A DNA stretch of 64,000 bases, from assembly GCF_020711235.1 (NCBI RefSeq), contig NZ_JAJFAV010000004.1:1-64000 (forward strand). The letters are read 5' to 3'. This document shows, piece after piece, positions 47,681-56,774 of this stretch. This stretch comes from Hymenobacter sp. 15J16-1T3B. Its GTDB lineage: Bacteria; Bacteroidota; Bacteroidia; Cytophagales; Hymenobacteraceae. The position numbers and the translations under genes are program-made. Under the pieces are notes generated by a model. It was not told where the DNA came from. It saw only the letters and a program-made list of their open reading frames with translations, and ran no database searches. Every line of letters begins with the position of its first letter. Within the stretch, counting starts at the first letter, position 1.

Positions 47681-48715
47681 TTGAATCTCTCTCGCGCTTC
47701 CATTGCTGAGCTGGCTTCCAAGCTGAACCTCTCGCCTTCTACTATTTCGCGGGCGCTTAGCGGGCAAGGGCGTATTAGCGAAGAAACCCGGCAGCGGGTG
47801 CGGCAGCTGGCCCAGGAGCTGAATTACCAGCCCAACCACCTGGCCGCCGCCCTGCGCAAGGGCCGCAGCAACACCTTGGGCGTCATCGTGCCCCACATCG
47901 ACGGCGACTTTTTTGCCCGGGTGCTCAAGGGCATCGAGCACGGGGCCACGCAAGCGGGTTTCAACGTGATGGTGTGCCAGTCGAACGAAAACGCGGGGCA
48001 CGAAAAGAAAAACCTCGACACGCTGCTTACGGCCCAGGTGGAGGGTATTCTGGTGTCGTTGTCGCTGACCACCAAGGACGTGCAGCACTTCGAGGAAGTG
48101 CGCCGCCGCGACCTGCCGCTGGTGTTCTTCGACCGGGTACCGGAGTTGCCGCAGGTCAGCGCCGTGGTGCTGGACGATTACCAGGGCGCGTACCAAGCCG
48201 TGGAGCATTTGCTCGGCCAAGGCTGCCGGCGCATTGCCCACATCGGCGGGCCCCAGCACCTGAACATCTGCCGCAACCGCTACCGCGCCTACTGCGACGC
48301 CCTGCGGGCCCATGACCTGCCCCTCGACGCTTCGCTGGTGCACTTCTGCGACCTGACCCTGCCGGAAGGACGGCAGGCCATGGAAACGCTGCTGCAACGC
48401 CGCCCCGACCTGGACGCCGTGTTTGCCGCCAACGACCTGGCCGTGGCCGGGGCCATGCCGGTGCTGCGCGCCGCCGGCCGCCGCATTCCGCAGGACGTGG
48501 CGCTGGCCGGCTTCAGCAACGAGCTGTTCACCTTGCTCACCGAGCCGCACTTGACCACCGTCGACCAGCGCTGCGAGGAAATGGGCCGCACCGCCGTGCG
48601 CCTGCTCCTCGACATGGTAGCCGAGCAGCCCCACCAGTTTGCGCCGCGCCGCGTGGTGCTGCAGCCCGAGCTGGTCATCCGCGAATCCTCGCAGCAGGCC
48701 GCCGCGCAGAAATAG
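47681..48715 (+). CDS. LacI-family transcriptional regulator
   Basis: Sugar-responsive repressor or activator of 344 aa. The LacI helix-turn-helix is at residues about 5-25 (IAELASKLNLSPSTISRALS), with the hinge region YQPNHLAAALRKGRSNTLG following, then a periplasmic-binding-protein-like effector domain (IGVIVPHIDGDFFARVL-type start, FFDRVPELPQVSAV, IAHIGGP, AVFAANDLAVAGAMPVL, EPHLTTVDQRCEEMGRTAV). The effector is unknown. Start is TTG at 47681; no ATG or GTG lies upstream in frame. No sugar genes adjoin it apart from galT 1.2 kb away. The palindrome at 47291 is a plausible target (inference). Confidence 0.93.
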   Translation: MNLSRASIAELASKLNLSPSTISRALSGQGRISEETRQRVRQLAQELNYQPNHLAAALRKGRSNTLGVIVPHIDGDFFARVLKGIEHGATQAGFNVMVCQSNENAGHEKKNLDTLLTAQVEGILVSLSLTTKDVQHFEEVRRRDLPLVFFDRVPELPQVSAVVLDDYQGAYQAVEHLLGQGCRRIAHIGGPQHLNICRNRYRAYCDALRAHDLPLDASLVHFCDLTLPEGRQAMETLLQRRPDLDAVFAANDLAVAGAMPVLRAAGRRIPQDVALAGFSNELFTLLTEPHLTTVDQRCEEMGRTAVRLLLDMVAEQPHQFAPRRVVLQPELVIRESSQQAAAQK

Positions 48716-48842
48716 CGGCTTTCGTGGCTGCTGTGGCCCCAGATGGCGTATGCCTAGGTGATTTTTACCGAGAATTAGCTAGTTATTGCTCTATGGCAGC
48801 TTGGTCCGGCTCCGCAAGAGCCGGGCGCAACGGCGCAGGGTT

Positions 48843-49193
48843 ATGGCCGAGTCTAAGTTGAAGCTTCTATTCGTGTGCACTGTCAACCAAATGCGCAGCG
48901 CCACGGCCCACGAAATCTACCGCGCCGACCCGCGCTTTGAGGTGGAGTCGGCCGGCACCTCCGAGCTGGCCCGGCAGGTGCTCACGCCCGCGTTGCTGGC
49001 CTGGGCCGACGCCGTGGTGGTGATGGAAAAACACCACCGCCAGCACATTCGCCGGCACTTCCCGGACGCCTACCGCCAGAAGCGCATCGTGCGCCTATAC
49101 CTTCCCGACGACTACCTGTACATGGAGCCGCAGCTGATTGCGGCGCTGCGCGAACGGGTGGAAGACGTGTACCGACGCGGGCTGCTGCGCTGA
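48843..49193 (+). CDS. Low-molecular-weight protein tyrosine phosphatase-like protein
   Basis: Protein of 116 aa with the phosphate-binding loop C-x5-R at its start: LLFVCTVNQMRSATAHEIY, Cys as nucleophile and Arg six residues on, followed by Ser as in LMW-PTP. The fold continues with FEVESAGTSEL and WADAVVVMEKHHRQHIRRHF. The usual C-terminal DPY/DPF acid loop appears here only as LYLPDDYLYMEPQL. The protein is shorter than standard LMW-PTP (about 150 aa), the compact type frequent in Bacteroidota. ATG at 48843 chosen because the first beta strand starts six residues later; the frame opens earlier at 48786. Confidence 0.8.
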   Translation: MAESKLKLLFVCTVNQMRSATAHEIYRADPRFEVESAGTSELARQVLTPALLAWADAVVVMEKHHRQHIRRHFPDAYRQKRIVRLYLPDDYLYMEPQLIAALRERVEDVYRRGLLR

Positions 49194-49221
49194 TGAGGGC
49201 AGTTAACTAATTATCGAGCCA

Positions 49222-49758
49222 ATGAAGAGCATGGCTATTGCAACCGCTACGCTATTACTGCTGAGCGCCTGCTCGGTGCCGTCGGACTCCGAAACGTCCC
49301 GGCAGCCCGCCGTAGCACTGCCCCGCCCTGCGTTGCGCACCGAATACTGGCCGGTAGACACGGCAATTCAGCGCGAAGACACCCTGCTGGCCGATGGCTA
49401 CCGCCTGCGCTGGGCATCGTACAGTCTCAACGACAGCGCCGTCGTGGATACGGTGTGGGACGACCACGGCCCCTTGCTGCAAGGGGCGCACAACGAGCAA
49501 ACCAAGCTTCGGGGCGAGCAAAACGGCCGGCCGGTATTTGAGGTGACGCTCGGCAAGGAGCTGTTTGGCTACCCGGCAGTCGACCGCCGCTGGCACCTGA
49601 TCGGGTTCCAGGAAAAGCGCGGCCAGGAAGCGGTTTTTGTGGCTTCCCTCTGCGTGCCGGATTCTGATATCTGCGAAACGGCGGAAATTGGCGTGAGCCC
49701 CCAGGGCCGCGCCCGGCTGTTGCGCCGGTTGCTACCCGAGCCGGTGGCGCAGGACTAG
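49222..49758 (+). CDS. Putative lipoprotein, 178 aa
   Basis: Predicted lipoprotein: MKSMAIATATLLLLSAC gives the lipobox LSAC with Cys at residue 17. A Ser/Thr/Pro linker is followed by a beta-rich domain (YRLRWASYSLNDSAVVDTVW, PVFEVTLGKELFGYPAVDRR, WHLIGFQEK, AVFVASLCVPDSDICETAEI) with two Cys that could form a disulphide. No family recognised. It is 28 bp after the phosphatase gene and on the same strand, so probably co-transcribed. Confidence 0.72.
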   Translation: MKSMAIATATLLLLSACSVPSDSETSRQPAVALPRPALRTEYWPVDTAIQREDTLLADGYRLRWASYSLNDSAVVDTVWDDHGPLLQGAHNEQTKLRGEQNGRPVFEVTLGKELFGYPAVDRRWHLIGFQEKRGQEAVFVASLCVPDSDICETAEIGVSPQGRARLLRRLLPEPVAQD

Positions 49759-49832
49759 CCGTACCTGCAGGATCCGTTTCGCCTGTCGGGCTAACTAGCC
49801 CGTATAGCCTAGCTCCGCAACCCATCGAAGCT

Positions 49833-51560
49833 ATGGCCAAAACCGTCTCCGAAATCATTGTCGATACCCTCATGGCGGCCGGCGTCACGCGCGTCTACGG
49901 CGTGGTGGGCGACTCGCTCAACGGCATTACCGACGTCATTCGCGCCCGCGAGGGCATCGAGTGGATTCACGTGCGCAACGAAGAGGCCGGCGCCTTTGCG
50001 GCCGGCGCCGAAGCCCACCTGACGGGCACGCTGGCCGTGTGCGCCGGCTCCTGCGGCCCCGGCAACACCCACCTCATCAACGGCCTCTACGACTGCCACC
50101 GCAGCCGCGTGCCCGTGCTGGCCATTGCCGCCCAAATTCCCAGCCCCGAAATCGGCACCGGCTACTTTCAGGAAACGCACCCCGAAACCACCTTCAAGGA
50201 GTGCAGCAGCTACTGCGAGCTGCTGAGCCAGCCCACCCAGGCCGTGCGCATGACCGAGGCAGCTGTGCAGCACGCGCTGGGCCAACGCGGGGTGGCCGTG
50301 CTCGTCGTGCCCGGCGACGTGAGCCACGAGAAGGTGCCCGACGCGCCCGCGCCGCGCCTGCCCGTGCTCGGCCGCCGCGCCGTGCTTCGCCCCGCCGATA
50401 AAGACCTGCAGGAAGCCGCCGCCCTGCTCAATTCGGCCGCCAGCGTCACCATCATGGCCGGGGCGGGCTGCGCCGAGGCCCACGCCGAGCTGCTGCAGGC
50501 GGCCGAAAAGCTCGGCGCGCCCGTGGTGCACGCCCTGCGCGGCAAGGAGTACGTGGAGCCCAACAACCCCTACGACGTGGGCCTTTCGGGTCTGCTCGGC
50601 TTTCATTCCGGCTACGAGGCCCTGATGAGCTGCGACGCGCTGCTCCTGCTCGGCACCGACTTTCCCTACGCGCAGTTTCTGCCCCAAGACGTGCGCGCGG
50701 TGCAGGTCGACATCCGGCCCGAGCACATCGGCCGGCGCACCCGGGTGGAAGTGGGCCTGGTGGGCGACGTGGCCGAAACCCTGCGCCTGCTCTTGCCTCA
50801 GCTGACGCCGAAAACCGACCGCCGCCACCTGGAAAAAGCTCTCGACAACTACCGCCAGTCCCGCCAGAACCTCGACGAGTTGGCCACCGGGGAGCCCGGC
50901 GACACCAGCCTGCACCCGCAGTACCTCACCCGCCTGCTCGACGAGCAAGCCGCGCCCGACGCCATTTTCACCTGCGACGTGGGCACGCCCACCGTGTGGG
51001 CCGCCCGCTACCTGCGCATGAACGGGCAGCGCCGCCTCATCGGCTCCTTCAACCACGGCAGCATGGCCAATGCCCTGTCCCAGGCCATCGGTGCCCAGCT
51101 CACCCGGCCCGGCCAGCAGGTCGTGGCCCTCTGCGGCGACGGGGGGCTGGCCATGCTGCTGGGCGAGTTGCTGACTTTGCGCCAGTTGCGGCTGCCAGTG
51201 AAAATTGTGGTGTACAACAACGCCAGCTTGGCCTTTGTGGAGCTGGAAATGAAAGCCGCCGGCTACCTGCAGTACGGCACCGAGCTGGACAACCCCAACT
51301 TCGCCGCCTTGGCCGAGGCCGCCGGCCTGCACGGCATCCGCGTGACGGACCCCGGCCAACTGCCCTCGGCCCTCGACGGCTTCTTGAGCCACCCCGGCCC
51401 GGCCCTGCTCGACGTGGTGGTCAAGCGTAGCGAACTGTCGATGCCACCCACCATTGCGGCCGAGCAAGTGAAGGGGTTCAGCCTCTACGCGCTCAAAGCC
51501 ATCATGAACGGCCGCGGGGACGAGCTGCTGGAACTGGCCAAAACGAATTTATTGCGGTAG
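49833..51560 (+). CDS. poxB: Thiamine-diphosphate-dependent oxidase, PoxB-like
   Basis: Pyruvate dehydrogenase (quinone)-type enzyme of 575 aa: decarboxylates pyruvate to acetate and passes electrons to the quinone pool. Three domains: Pyr domain with the catalytic Glu in VRNEEAGAFAAGAEAHLTG, the central FAD domain (VTIMAGAGCAEAHAELLQAA, LLLLGTDFPYAQFLPQDV) and the PP domain with the ThDP motif CGDGGLAMLLGELLTL ... VVYNNASLAFVELEM (GDG ... NN). The C-terminal helix DELLELAKTNLLR is like the membrane-docking helix of PoxB. Acetolactate synthase is a relative, but the FAD domain and C-terminal helix favour PoxB. No regulator adjoins it. Confidence 0.92.
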   Translation: MAKTVSEIIVDTLMAAGVTRVYGVVGDSLNGITDVIRAREGIEWIHVRNEEAGAFAAGAEAHLTGTLAVCAGSCGPGNTHLINGLYDCHRSRVPVLAIAAQIPSPEIGTGYFQETHPETTFKECSSYCELLSQPTQAVRMTEAAVQHALGQRGVAVLVVPGDVSHEKVPDAPAPRLPVLGRRAVLRPADKDLQEAAALLNSAASVTIMAGAGCAEAHAELLQAAEKLGAPVVHALRGKEYVEPNNPYDVGLSGLLGFHSGYEALMSCDALLLLGTDFPYAQFLPQDVRAVQVDIRPEHIGRRTRVEVGLVGDVAETLRLLLPQLTPKTDRRHLEKALDNYRQSRQNLDELATGEPGDTSLHPQYLTRLLDEQAAPDAIFTCDVGTPTVWAARYLRMNGQRRLIGSFNHGSMANALSQAIGAQLTRPGQQVVALCGDGGLAMLLGELLTLRQLRLPVKIVVYNNASLAFVELEMKAAGYLQYGTELDNPNFAALAEAAGLHGIRVTDPGQLPSALDGFLSHPGPALLDVVVKRSELSMPPTIAAEQVKGFSLYALKAIMNGRGDELLELAKTNLLR

Positions 51561-51910
51561 TTGGTAATCGGGGCGGGCCGACCTGTTGCTCGGCAACGGG
51601 GACCGGAAGCCGGGGTAGCCAAGGCCTGCATCGGCGCCCATTAGCGCCGCTACGTATGCCCGCGCAGTGGGCTACGGGGCTGTGTTGCTGGGTGCTGATG
51701 CCCGAGAGCAGCAAGTTCTAGACCTTCTGTCTCCCTTGATTCGTTGCGCGCTGCGCGGCCAGGGCAAATTCGCAGCGCGCAATGAACATTCGCGTCCGGC
51801 AATACTGTTAAAACCCTTTCGCCGGCTGAGGCCAAACCGCGCCGGATGCTTTTATTTGTGCTTTACCGCCCCGGAGTTGCTGCCCGGCGGCGGCCCTGTT
51901 TACGCGCTCC
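51561..51910. other. Intergenic region with hairpin
   Basis: 350 bases without a gene. The only structure is an inverted repeat TTGCGCGCTGCG (51744-51755) / CGCAGCGCGCAA (51771-51782), 12-bp perfect arms with a 15-base loop and further partial pairing outwards, lacking a T-tract. A near -7 box TTTATTTG lies at about 51851-51858, upstream of the next gene. Confidence 0.5.
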
Positions 51911-52798
51911 ATGACCAACAAAGAACTGAAAGCCCTCATCTCGCTGCTCGACGACGCCGAAATCCGGCCGCAAATCGAGGAGCGTATCCACGAGCTGGGC
52001 GAAAGTGTGATTCCCTTCCTGGAAGAAGCCTGGGAGGAAAGCCTCGACCCGGCGCAGCAGCAGCGCCTGGAGGAGCTGATTCACAACTTGCAGTTCAGCG
52101 GGCTGCAGGAGCGCCTGCGCGTGTGGCGCGACTCGGGCGGCGAAAACCTGCTGGAGGGTATGTGGCTCATCAACAGCTACCAGTACCCCGACGCCGACCT
52201 GCAGGCCCTGAACCGCGCCATCGAGCAGTTGCGCTACGAGGCGTGGACGCTGATGTCGCCCGATATGGGGGCCATCGACCAGGTGCGGGCCCTGAACCAC
52301 GTGCTCTTCAAGGTGCACCGCTTCGCGGCCAACACCCAGAACTTTCACGCCCCGGCCAACTCCATGCTGCACCTGGTGCTCGAAACGCGCCGCGGCAACC
52401 CGCTCACACTCTGCGTGATTTACCTGCTGGTGGCCCAGCGCCTGAAGCTGCCGGTGTATGGCGTGAACCTGCCCAACCTCTTCATTCTCACCTACCGGCC
52501 CGACGAGGCGCTGAGCCAGCCGTTTTACATCAACTGCTACAACCGCGGCCTCATCCTCACCCGCACCGACATCGAGCACTACGTGGCCCAGCTAAACCTG
52601 CCGGCCAACGACATCTTCTTTGAGCCCTGCTCGCACCTCGACATTGTGCGTCGCGCCCTGCGCAACCTCGCCGTGAGCTTCGAGAAGATGCAGGAGCCCG
52701 AGAAAGCCGCCGAAGTGAGCCGCCTGCTCGCCATCCTGACGGGTGAAGAAACCCCGGCCGCTACCTCTAGCGAAGAAGGCGAACCGGACGAGGAGTAA
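51911..52798 (+). CDS. Transglutaminase-like / SirB1-type protein
   Basis: Cytoplasmic protein of 295 aa. Residues 1-65 are a helical repeat-like N-terminus; about 90-265 form the transglutaminase-like core 2 domain found in SirB1 proteins (LNHVLFKVHRFAANTQNFHA, NSMLHLVLETRRGNPLTLCV, YGVNLPNLFILTYR). The classic Cys-His-Asp triad is not clear: the expected Cys region reads GNPLTLCVIY. The tail is acidic. Role unknown; SirB1-like proteins are suspected to be non-catalytic. The gene ends inside the last codons of the convergent membrane-protein gene (32 shared bases). Confidence 0.78.
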   Translation: MTNKELKALISLLDDAEIRPQIEERIHELGESVIPFLEEAWEESLDPAQQQRLEELIHNLQFSGLQERLRVWRDSGGENLLEGMWLINSYQYPDADLQALNRAIEQLRYEAWTLMSPDMGAIDQVRALNHVLFKVHRFAANTQNFHAPANSMLHLVLETRRGNPLTLCVIYLLVAQRLKLPVYGVNLPNLFILTYRPDEALSQPFYINCYNRGLILTRTDIEHYVAQLNLPANDIFFEPCSHLDIVRRALRNLAVSFEKMQEPEKAAEVSRLLAILTGEETPAATSSEEGEPDEE

Positions 52799-54110
52799 GC
52801 CGAATGCGCCGGCGTTTTGGCGCTGCCGGGGGAGGCGCTACATCGGCCGTGGCCAGAGCGGCCGGCATGAGCTTGGCCAGTGCCAGCAGCGGCAGCGACA
52901 TAAAAATGACTAGCGTCACCAAGTAGCTGTAAGGCACCTGCACGAAGGCGTAAAATGTGGCCAGGTAAACCTTCAGCACCACCAGCGCGAAAAGGCGGTA
53001 GTCCAGCGCCGGGCGGTAACGAAACCAGTAGACGGCCGCTGCCAACACTACCAGCAGGCAACTACCCGCCTGCACCAACCGAATTAGCTCGATGCGGTGG
53101 AGCAGCGTGCCCGGCGCATACTGATAGAAATACGCTGCGAAGCCCAGGCCCTGGTAGAGCGGCCATGGCTGCTGGGTGCCGGGTAGGAGCTGTTGCCAGT
53201 CGCTTTGGGCGGCTCGGAGGTAGGTTTGTTGGCCTAGCGCCAAGGCTTGCCAGTCGTGGCTCAGGAACGGCAGCACATACAGCAGCAGCACGCCAAGCGC
53301 TACGCCGGCCGATAGCCGAAGGGCCGAGGTGCGGCCTTCCTGTTGCCAGATCAGGGCCAGCCACAGCGGCACCCACAGCACCAGGGAAAAACGGGATAGA
53401 AGGCAAAGCACCAACGGTGCGGCTCGTTGCCAAGAACTACGGCGGTACAGGCTGGCCGCCAAGCATAGGTAATATCCTATGATCAAGCTTTCCACCGAAT
53501 AGCCAAACAAGCCCACATCCATTTTCAGTACGCCCTGCAGCATCACGAAGGGCAGAACGAGTTTGAGTAGTAACTCCGCCCACCGGCTAGGCTGCTTCAC
53601 AACGGGCCAGCAGTAGAAAACCAGCAGGGCTACGGCCAGCACGCCCGCCGCCAGCCAGCGGTAATCGAAGCCCAGCACCTCGGGCACGACGAACGGAAGC
53701 CAGAGGGCGGGTAGGTAAGTCGGGTACAGCGTGTAGCCCAGCTCGGTGAAGTAGCTGTAGACGGGTTGACCGTGCAGGAGCCGCTCGACGTAGATGTTGA
53801 TGGACGGAATAACATCCGACGCACTAACGACGAGCGGGCTACGAGCGAAAACACGCGCCAGCCGGGGAATGAACGCTCCCAAGGCTAGCAGCGGCACCAC
53901 CAGCAGGAACCGGCGCGTGGTTCGCGTTGAAGCCGCGCCGTACCAACCGGTTTGCTGGTAACTACGGGTGGCGAACAAGGCCACCAGCCACGAAGCGAGG
54001 TAGAACAGCACCGGCGAGAGGTACGGTCCCGCGCAGTTACGCCAAAAGGTGAGCAACAAGAACTCCAGCACCACAGCCAGTAGCAAAGCCCACCCCCAAT
54101 AAGCACGCAT
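52767..54110 (-). CDS. Polytopic membrane protein, glycosyltransferase-like
   Basis: Inner-membrane protein of 447 aa with about 11-12 hydrophobic helices and a basic C-terminal tail (KRRRIRLTPRPVRLLR). The loop after the second to third helix holds SASDVIPSINIYVERLLHGQ and YFTELGYTLYPTYLPALWLP, the place where GT-C and GT87 (mannosyltransferase-like) proteins keep their acidic site, so a polyprenyl-sugar-dependent transferase is possible but unproven. Starts ATG at 54110. Its 3' end overlaps the convergent transglutaminase-like gene by 32 bases. Confidence 0.72.
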   Translation of the reverse strand: MRAYWGWALLLAVVLEFLLLTFWRNCAGPYLSPVLFYLASWLVALFATRSYQQTGWYGAASTRTTRRFLLVVPLLALGAFIPRLARVFARSPLVVSASDVIPSINIYVERLLHGQPVYSYFTELGYTLYPTYLPALWLPFVVPEVLGFDYRWLAAGVLAVALLVFYCWPVVKQPSRWAELLLKLVLPFVMLQGVLKMDVGLFGYSVESLIIGYYLCLAASLYRRSSWQRAAPLVLCLLSRFSLVLWVPLWLALIWQQEGRTSALRLSAGVALGVLLLYVLPFLSHDWQALALGQQTYLRAAQSDWQQLLPGTQQPWPLYQGLGFAAYFYQYAPGTLLHRIELIRLVQAGSCLLVVLAAAVYWFRYRPALDYRLFALVVLKVYLATFYAFVQVPYSYLVTLVIFMSLPLLALAKLMPAALATADVAPPPAAPKRRRIRLTPRPVRLLR

Positions 54111-54190
54111 ACAGTAACGATAGTAGAGCGGGAGAAACCCGCAACGGAACTTTTCGAAGCCACACGGCTAGCTCAACGGTGTAAAAATGA

Positions 54191-54240
54191 GGCGTCCCTG
54201 CTGGCGAAACACGTGGAAGAGTTTCGCAAACAGGGACGCC
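54191..54240 (-). terminator. Nested hairpin / terminator after the redoxin gene
   Basis: Arms GGCGTCCCTG (54191-54200) and CAGGGACGCC (54231-54240), then inner arms GCGAAAC (54204-54210) and GTTTCGC (54221-54227) with three-base internal loops. On the minus strand it is followed by TCATTTTTAC, so it can end the redoxin transcript before the membrane-protein gene. Confidence 0.75.
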
Positions 54241-54317
54241 ACGCACCTCGCTTCGCCGGCAACTGCCGGGCAACTTCGAGCGGGCTGCCCGCAGCGGGTA
54301 CGAAGCGGAGAAGCCGC

Positions 54318-54923
54318 CTAGTTCTTCTTAATCAAGCAGCCCGAGGCGCGTTTCTCCGACACTGCGGCCGCTTGGCCGGCCAGCACCGCGTCGAGGGCGT
54401 TTTTCAGGTAGTGGTCCTTGGCGTAAGCCTCCATCTGCGGGTTGTCGTCGATGGCGCCGCGGTAGCGCACGGTGAAGCCGCCGCTGCCGGGCTGCAGCAC
54501 CACGACTTCCGGTGTTTTGGTGACGCCGAGCAGGGCAACGGTTTTCAGGCCTTCGTCGGTGAGGTAGGCTACGTCGGCACCGCTGGTCTTCACCTTCAGC
54601 TTGTCGGTGTCGAGGGTTTCGGCGGTTTGCTCCAGGTTAATGGGCGCCGTCACGAACAAGAATTCCACGCCGCGGCCGGCGTAGGCGCTGGTCAGCTCGG
54701 TGAGGCGGCCTTGGTAGAGGCGGGAAAAAGGGCAGGCGGCGTTGGAAAACACCACCACCACGGCCTTGCGGCCGCTGAGGGAGCTGAGCGTGAGGGCCGA
54801 GTTGTCGGCGCGCTTCAGGGTGAAGTCGGAAATAACGGCGGTCTGGGCGCGGGCCGAGGTGACGACCACGGTAGCGGTGAGCAGCAGCGCGGCGGCCAGC
54901 AGAGAAAGACGGCGAAAAGACAT
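54318..54923 (-). CDS. Exported redoxin (AhpC/TSA-like)
   Basis: Thioredoxin-fold protein of 201 aa with a signal peptide (1-26, ending ARAQ). The fold begins ISDFTLKRADNSALTLSSLS and reaches the active site FSNAACPFSRLY, where a single Cys (CPFS) replaces CxxC; TPEVVVLQP has the cis-Pro. A second Cys near the C-terminus (RASGCLIKK) could be the resolving partner, as in periplasmic peroxiredoxin-like proteins of Bacteroidota. Peroxidase or thiol-transfer role not settled. Followed by a nested hairpin terminator. Confidence 0.85.
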   Translation of the reverse strand: MSFRRLSLLAAALLLTATVVVTSARAQTAVISDFTLKRADNSALTLSSLSGRKAVVVVFSNAACPFSRLYQGRLTELTSAYAGRGVEFLFVTAPINLEQTAETLDTDKLKVKTSGADVAYLTDEGLKTVALLGVTKTPEVVVLQPGSGGFTVRYRGAIDDNPQMEAYAKDHYLKNALDAVLAGQAAAVSEKRASGCLIKKN

Positions 54924-54938
54924 ATGAGAAGCTGAAAA

Positions 54939-55610
54939 TCAGCGGGAAAGATCGGGGGAAAAAGTCCAGGTGAGCACGCAGCCCGCGGAAAGCTGCTCGT
55001 AGCCGAGCCGGTGGCGCGAAGGAGCTTCGTCGGGCGGGAGCAGGTGGCCGGTGAGCGTGCCGGTGGTGTCCAACGCGAAGGGCTCCAGCTGAATGTGCTC
55101 CTTGAAGAGCAGACGGCGGCGGCTGTAGAGCTTGTAGAGCGTTTCCTTGGCGCTCCAGTAAAGGCTGTGTTTTACATCATCCAGACCAGCATCGGTCAAC
55201 TCCTGATCCGACAAAAATTTGCGGGCGAGCTGCCGGGCTTTGGGCCGTACTAGTTCAACATCTATGCCAACGCGCCCGCGTGCCGTCAGCAGCGCCGCCG
55301 CCCACTCGCCGGAATGGGAAAGCGACACGCCGAAATCGGGCTGCCCGGCGACGAACGGCTGGCCCGTGGCCGCATCGTTGCGAATCTGGGCCGGCGCGTC
55401 GGTCAACTCGCGCAGCAGGGTGTGGGCCAGGGCCCGGCCGGCCAGCCACTGCCGCGGGCGCTGCGGGTCGCGGCCGGCGGGCAGCAGCGCGGCGTAGTCG
55501 GCGGGCGCAGGCAGCTGGGTGAGCAGCGCCTCGGCGGGCTCGGTCAGGTGCCAGATGCCCAGCAGGGTAGGGGTGGCGGCGGGCAGGGAGGTAATGCTGT
55601 GCAGCGGCAC
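54939..55610 (-). CDS. 4'-phosphopantetheinyl transferase (Sfp-type)
   Basis: Activates carrier proteins by attaching the phosphopantetheine arm of CoA; 223 aa, the Sfp length. Hallmarks are GIDVELVRP (Mg-binding Asp and Glu), WSAKETLYK (Glu and Lys) and FGVSLSHSGEWAAA at the domain join. The target may be fatty-acid or polyketide/peptide carriers; none lies in this window. Start is GTG at 55610. The redoxin gene starts 15 bp after its stop on the same strand, so co-transcription is likely. Divergent from the WD40 gene. Confidence 0.93.
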   Translation of the reverse strand: MPLHSITSLPAATPTLLGIWHLTEPAEALLTQLPAPADYAALLPAGRDPQRPRQWLAGRALAHTLLRELTDAPAQIRNDAATGQPFVAGQPDFGVSLSHSGEWAAALLTARGRVGIDVELVRPKARQLARKFLSDQELTDAGLDDVKHSLYWSAKETLYKLYSRRRLLFKEHIQLEPFALDTTGTLTGHLLPPDEAPSRHRLGYEQLSAGCVLTWTFSPDLSR

Positions 55611-55735
55611 GACAACGGAAGCTAGCGGAAAGCCGAAGGAAGCGAATTTCGCGGCAACGGCCGGTTGGGCCGCCCGCCGGCCGTACTTTCGCGCTGCCGT
55701 TGGCCGGGGTGGCCCGGCCGTTCCCCCGAGCTTCC

Positions 55736-56668
55736 ATGACCGCAGCGCCTCGCCCGCAAGTACACAAGCTGGCTGCTCTTACCGGGCACCGCGACTGCGT
55801 GTACGCCCTGAGCGGCCACGCCGCCGACCCCGTTTTCTACTCCGCCGGCGCCGACGGGCTGGTGGTGGCTTGGAACGTGGACGCGCCCGAGCAGGATGGG
55901 CAACTGGTAGCCCGCGTCGAAAATTCGGTGTACACCCTGCACTACGAGGCGGCGCAGCAGCAGCTCATCATCGGCCACAATTACCAGGGCGTGCAGGTCA
56001 TCGATCTGCGCGACAAATCCCTGCGCCACGCCACCGCGCTGCCGCCGCTGGCCATTTTCGACTTCGCCTATTCCGCGCCGCGGCAGCGCCTGTACGTGGC
56101 CCTCGGCGACGGCACGCTGGCCGTGCTGCGCACCAGTGATTTTGGCCTCGAACGACTCGTGCGCGTGGCCGACAAAAGCCTGCGCTGCCTGAGCCTGCAC
56201 GAGGGCCGCGGCGAGCTGGCCGTGGGCAGCTCCGACCACCGCCTGCGCGTGCTCGACGCCGATTCGCTGGAAACCAAGCACACGCTCACGGACGCCACCA
56301 ATTCCGTGTTTACCTGCGCCTACAGCCCCGACGGCCAACGCCTCTACGCCGCCGGCCGCGACGCTCACCTGCGTGCCTACGCCGCCGACCAGGGCTACGC
56401 CGAAGCGCTGACGGTGGTGGCCCATATGTACGCCGTCAATCACCTCTGCTTCAGCCCCGACGGCCGCCTGCTGGCCACCGGCAGCATGGACAAGAGCATT
56501 AAGCTCTGGGATGCCGCCTCGGGCCGGCTGCTGCGGGTGGTCGACCGGGCGCGGCACGCGGGGCACGGCACCTCGGTGAACCGCCTGTTTTGGTCGGGGC
56601 GGCAGAATCGGCTAGTTTCGTGTAGCGACGACCGAAGCCTGGCCGTGTGGCAAGTCAGTACGGAGTAG
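55736..56668 (+). CDS. WD40-repeat protein
   Basis: Beta-propeller of 310 aa built from about seven WD40 blades: LTGHRDCVYALSGHAADPVF, GADGLVVAWNV, VIDLRD, ... CAYSPDGQRLYAAGRDAHLR, CFSPDGRLLATGSMDKSIKLWDAASG, WSGRQNRLVSCSDDRSLAVWQV. Late blades are typical, early ones degenerate. No signal peptide, so it probably acts as a cytoplasmic scaffold; partners are not visible. ATG at 55736 gives a clean start (MTAAPRPQVHKLAAL); an earlier frame at 55700 lies in the spacer to the transferase gene. Confidence 0.88.
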   Translation: MTAAPRPQVHKLAALTGHRDCVYALSGHAADPVFYSAGADGLVVAWNVDAPEQDGQLVARVENSVYTLHYEAAQQQLIIGHNYQGVQVIDLRDKSLRHATALPPLAIFDFAYSAPRQRLYVALGDGTLAVLRTSDFGLERLVRVADKSLRCLSLHEGRGELAVGSSDHRLRVLDADSLETKHTLTDATNSVFTCAYSPDGQRLYAAGRDAHLRAYAADQGYAEALTVVAHMYAVNHLCFSPDGRLLATGSMDKSIKLWDAASGRLLRVVDRARHAGHGTSVNRLFWSGRQNRLVSCSDDRSLAVWQVSTE

Positions 56669-56774
56669 TTGGGGGCGGGCAGCGAAGTGAGAGTCGGTGA
56701 GTTAGCCCCAACGGCGGCCCGCACTGCTTTCCGCCACGCGCCCTACCGGGCACTCAATACGCAATTCCTAGATC

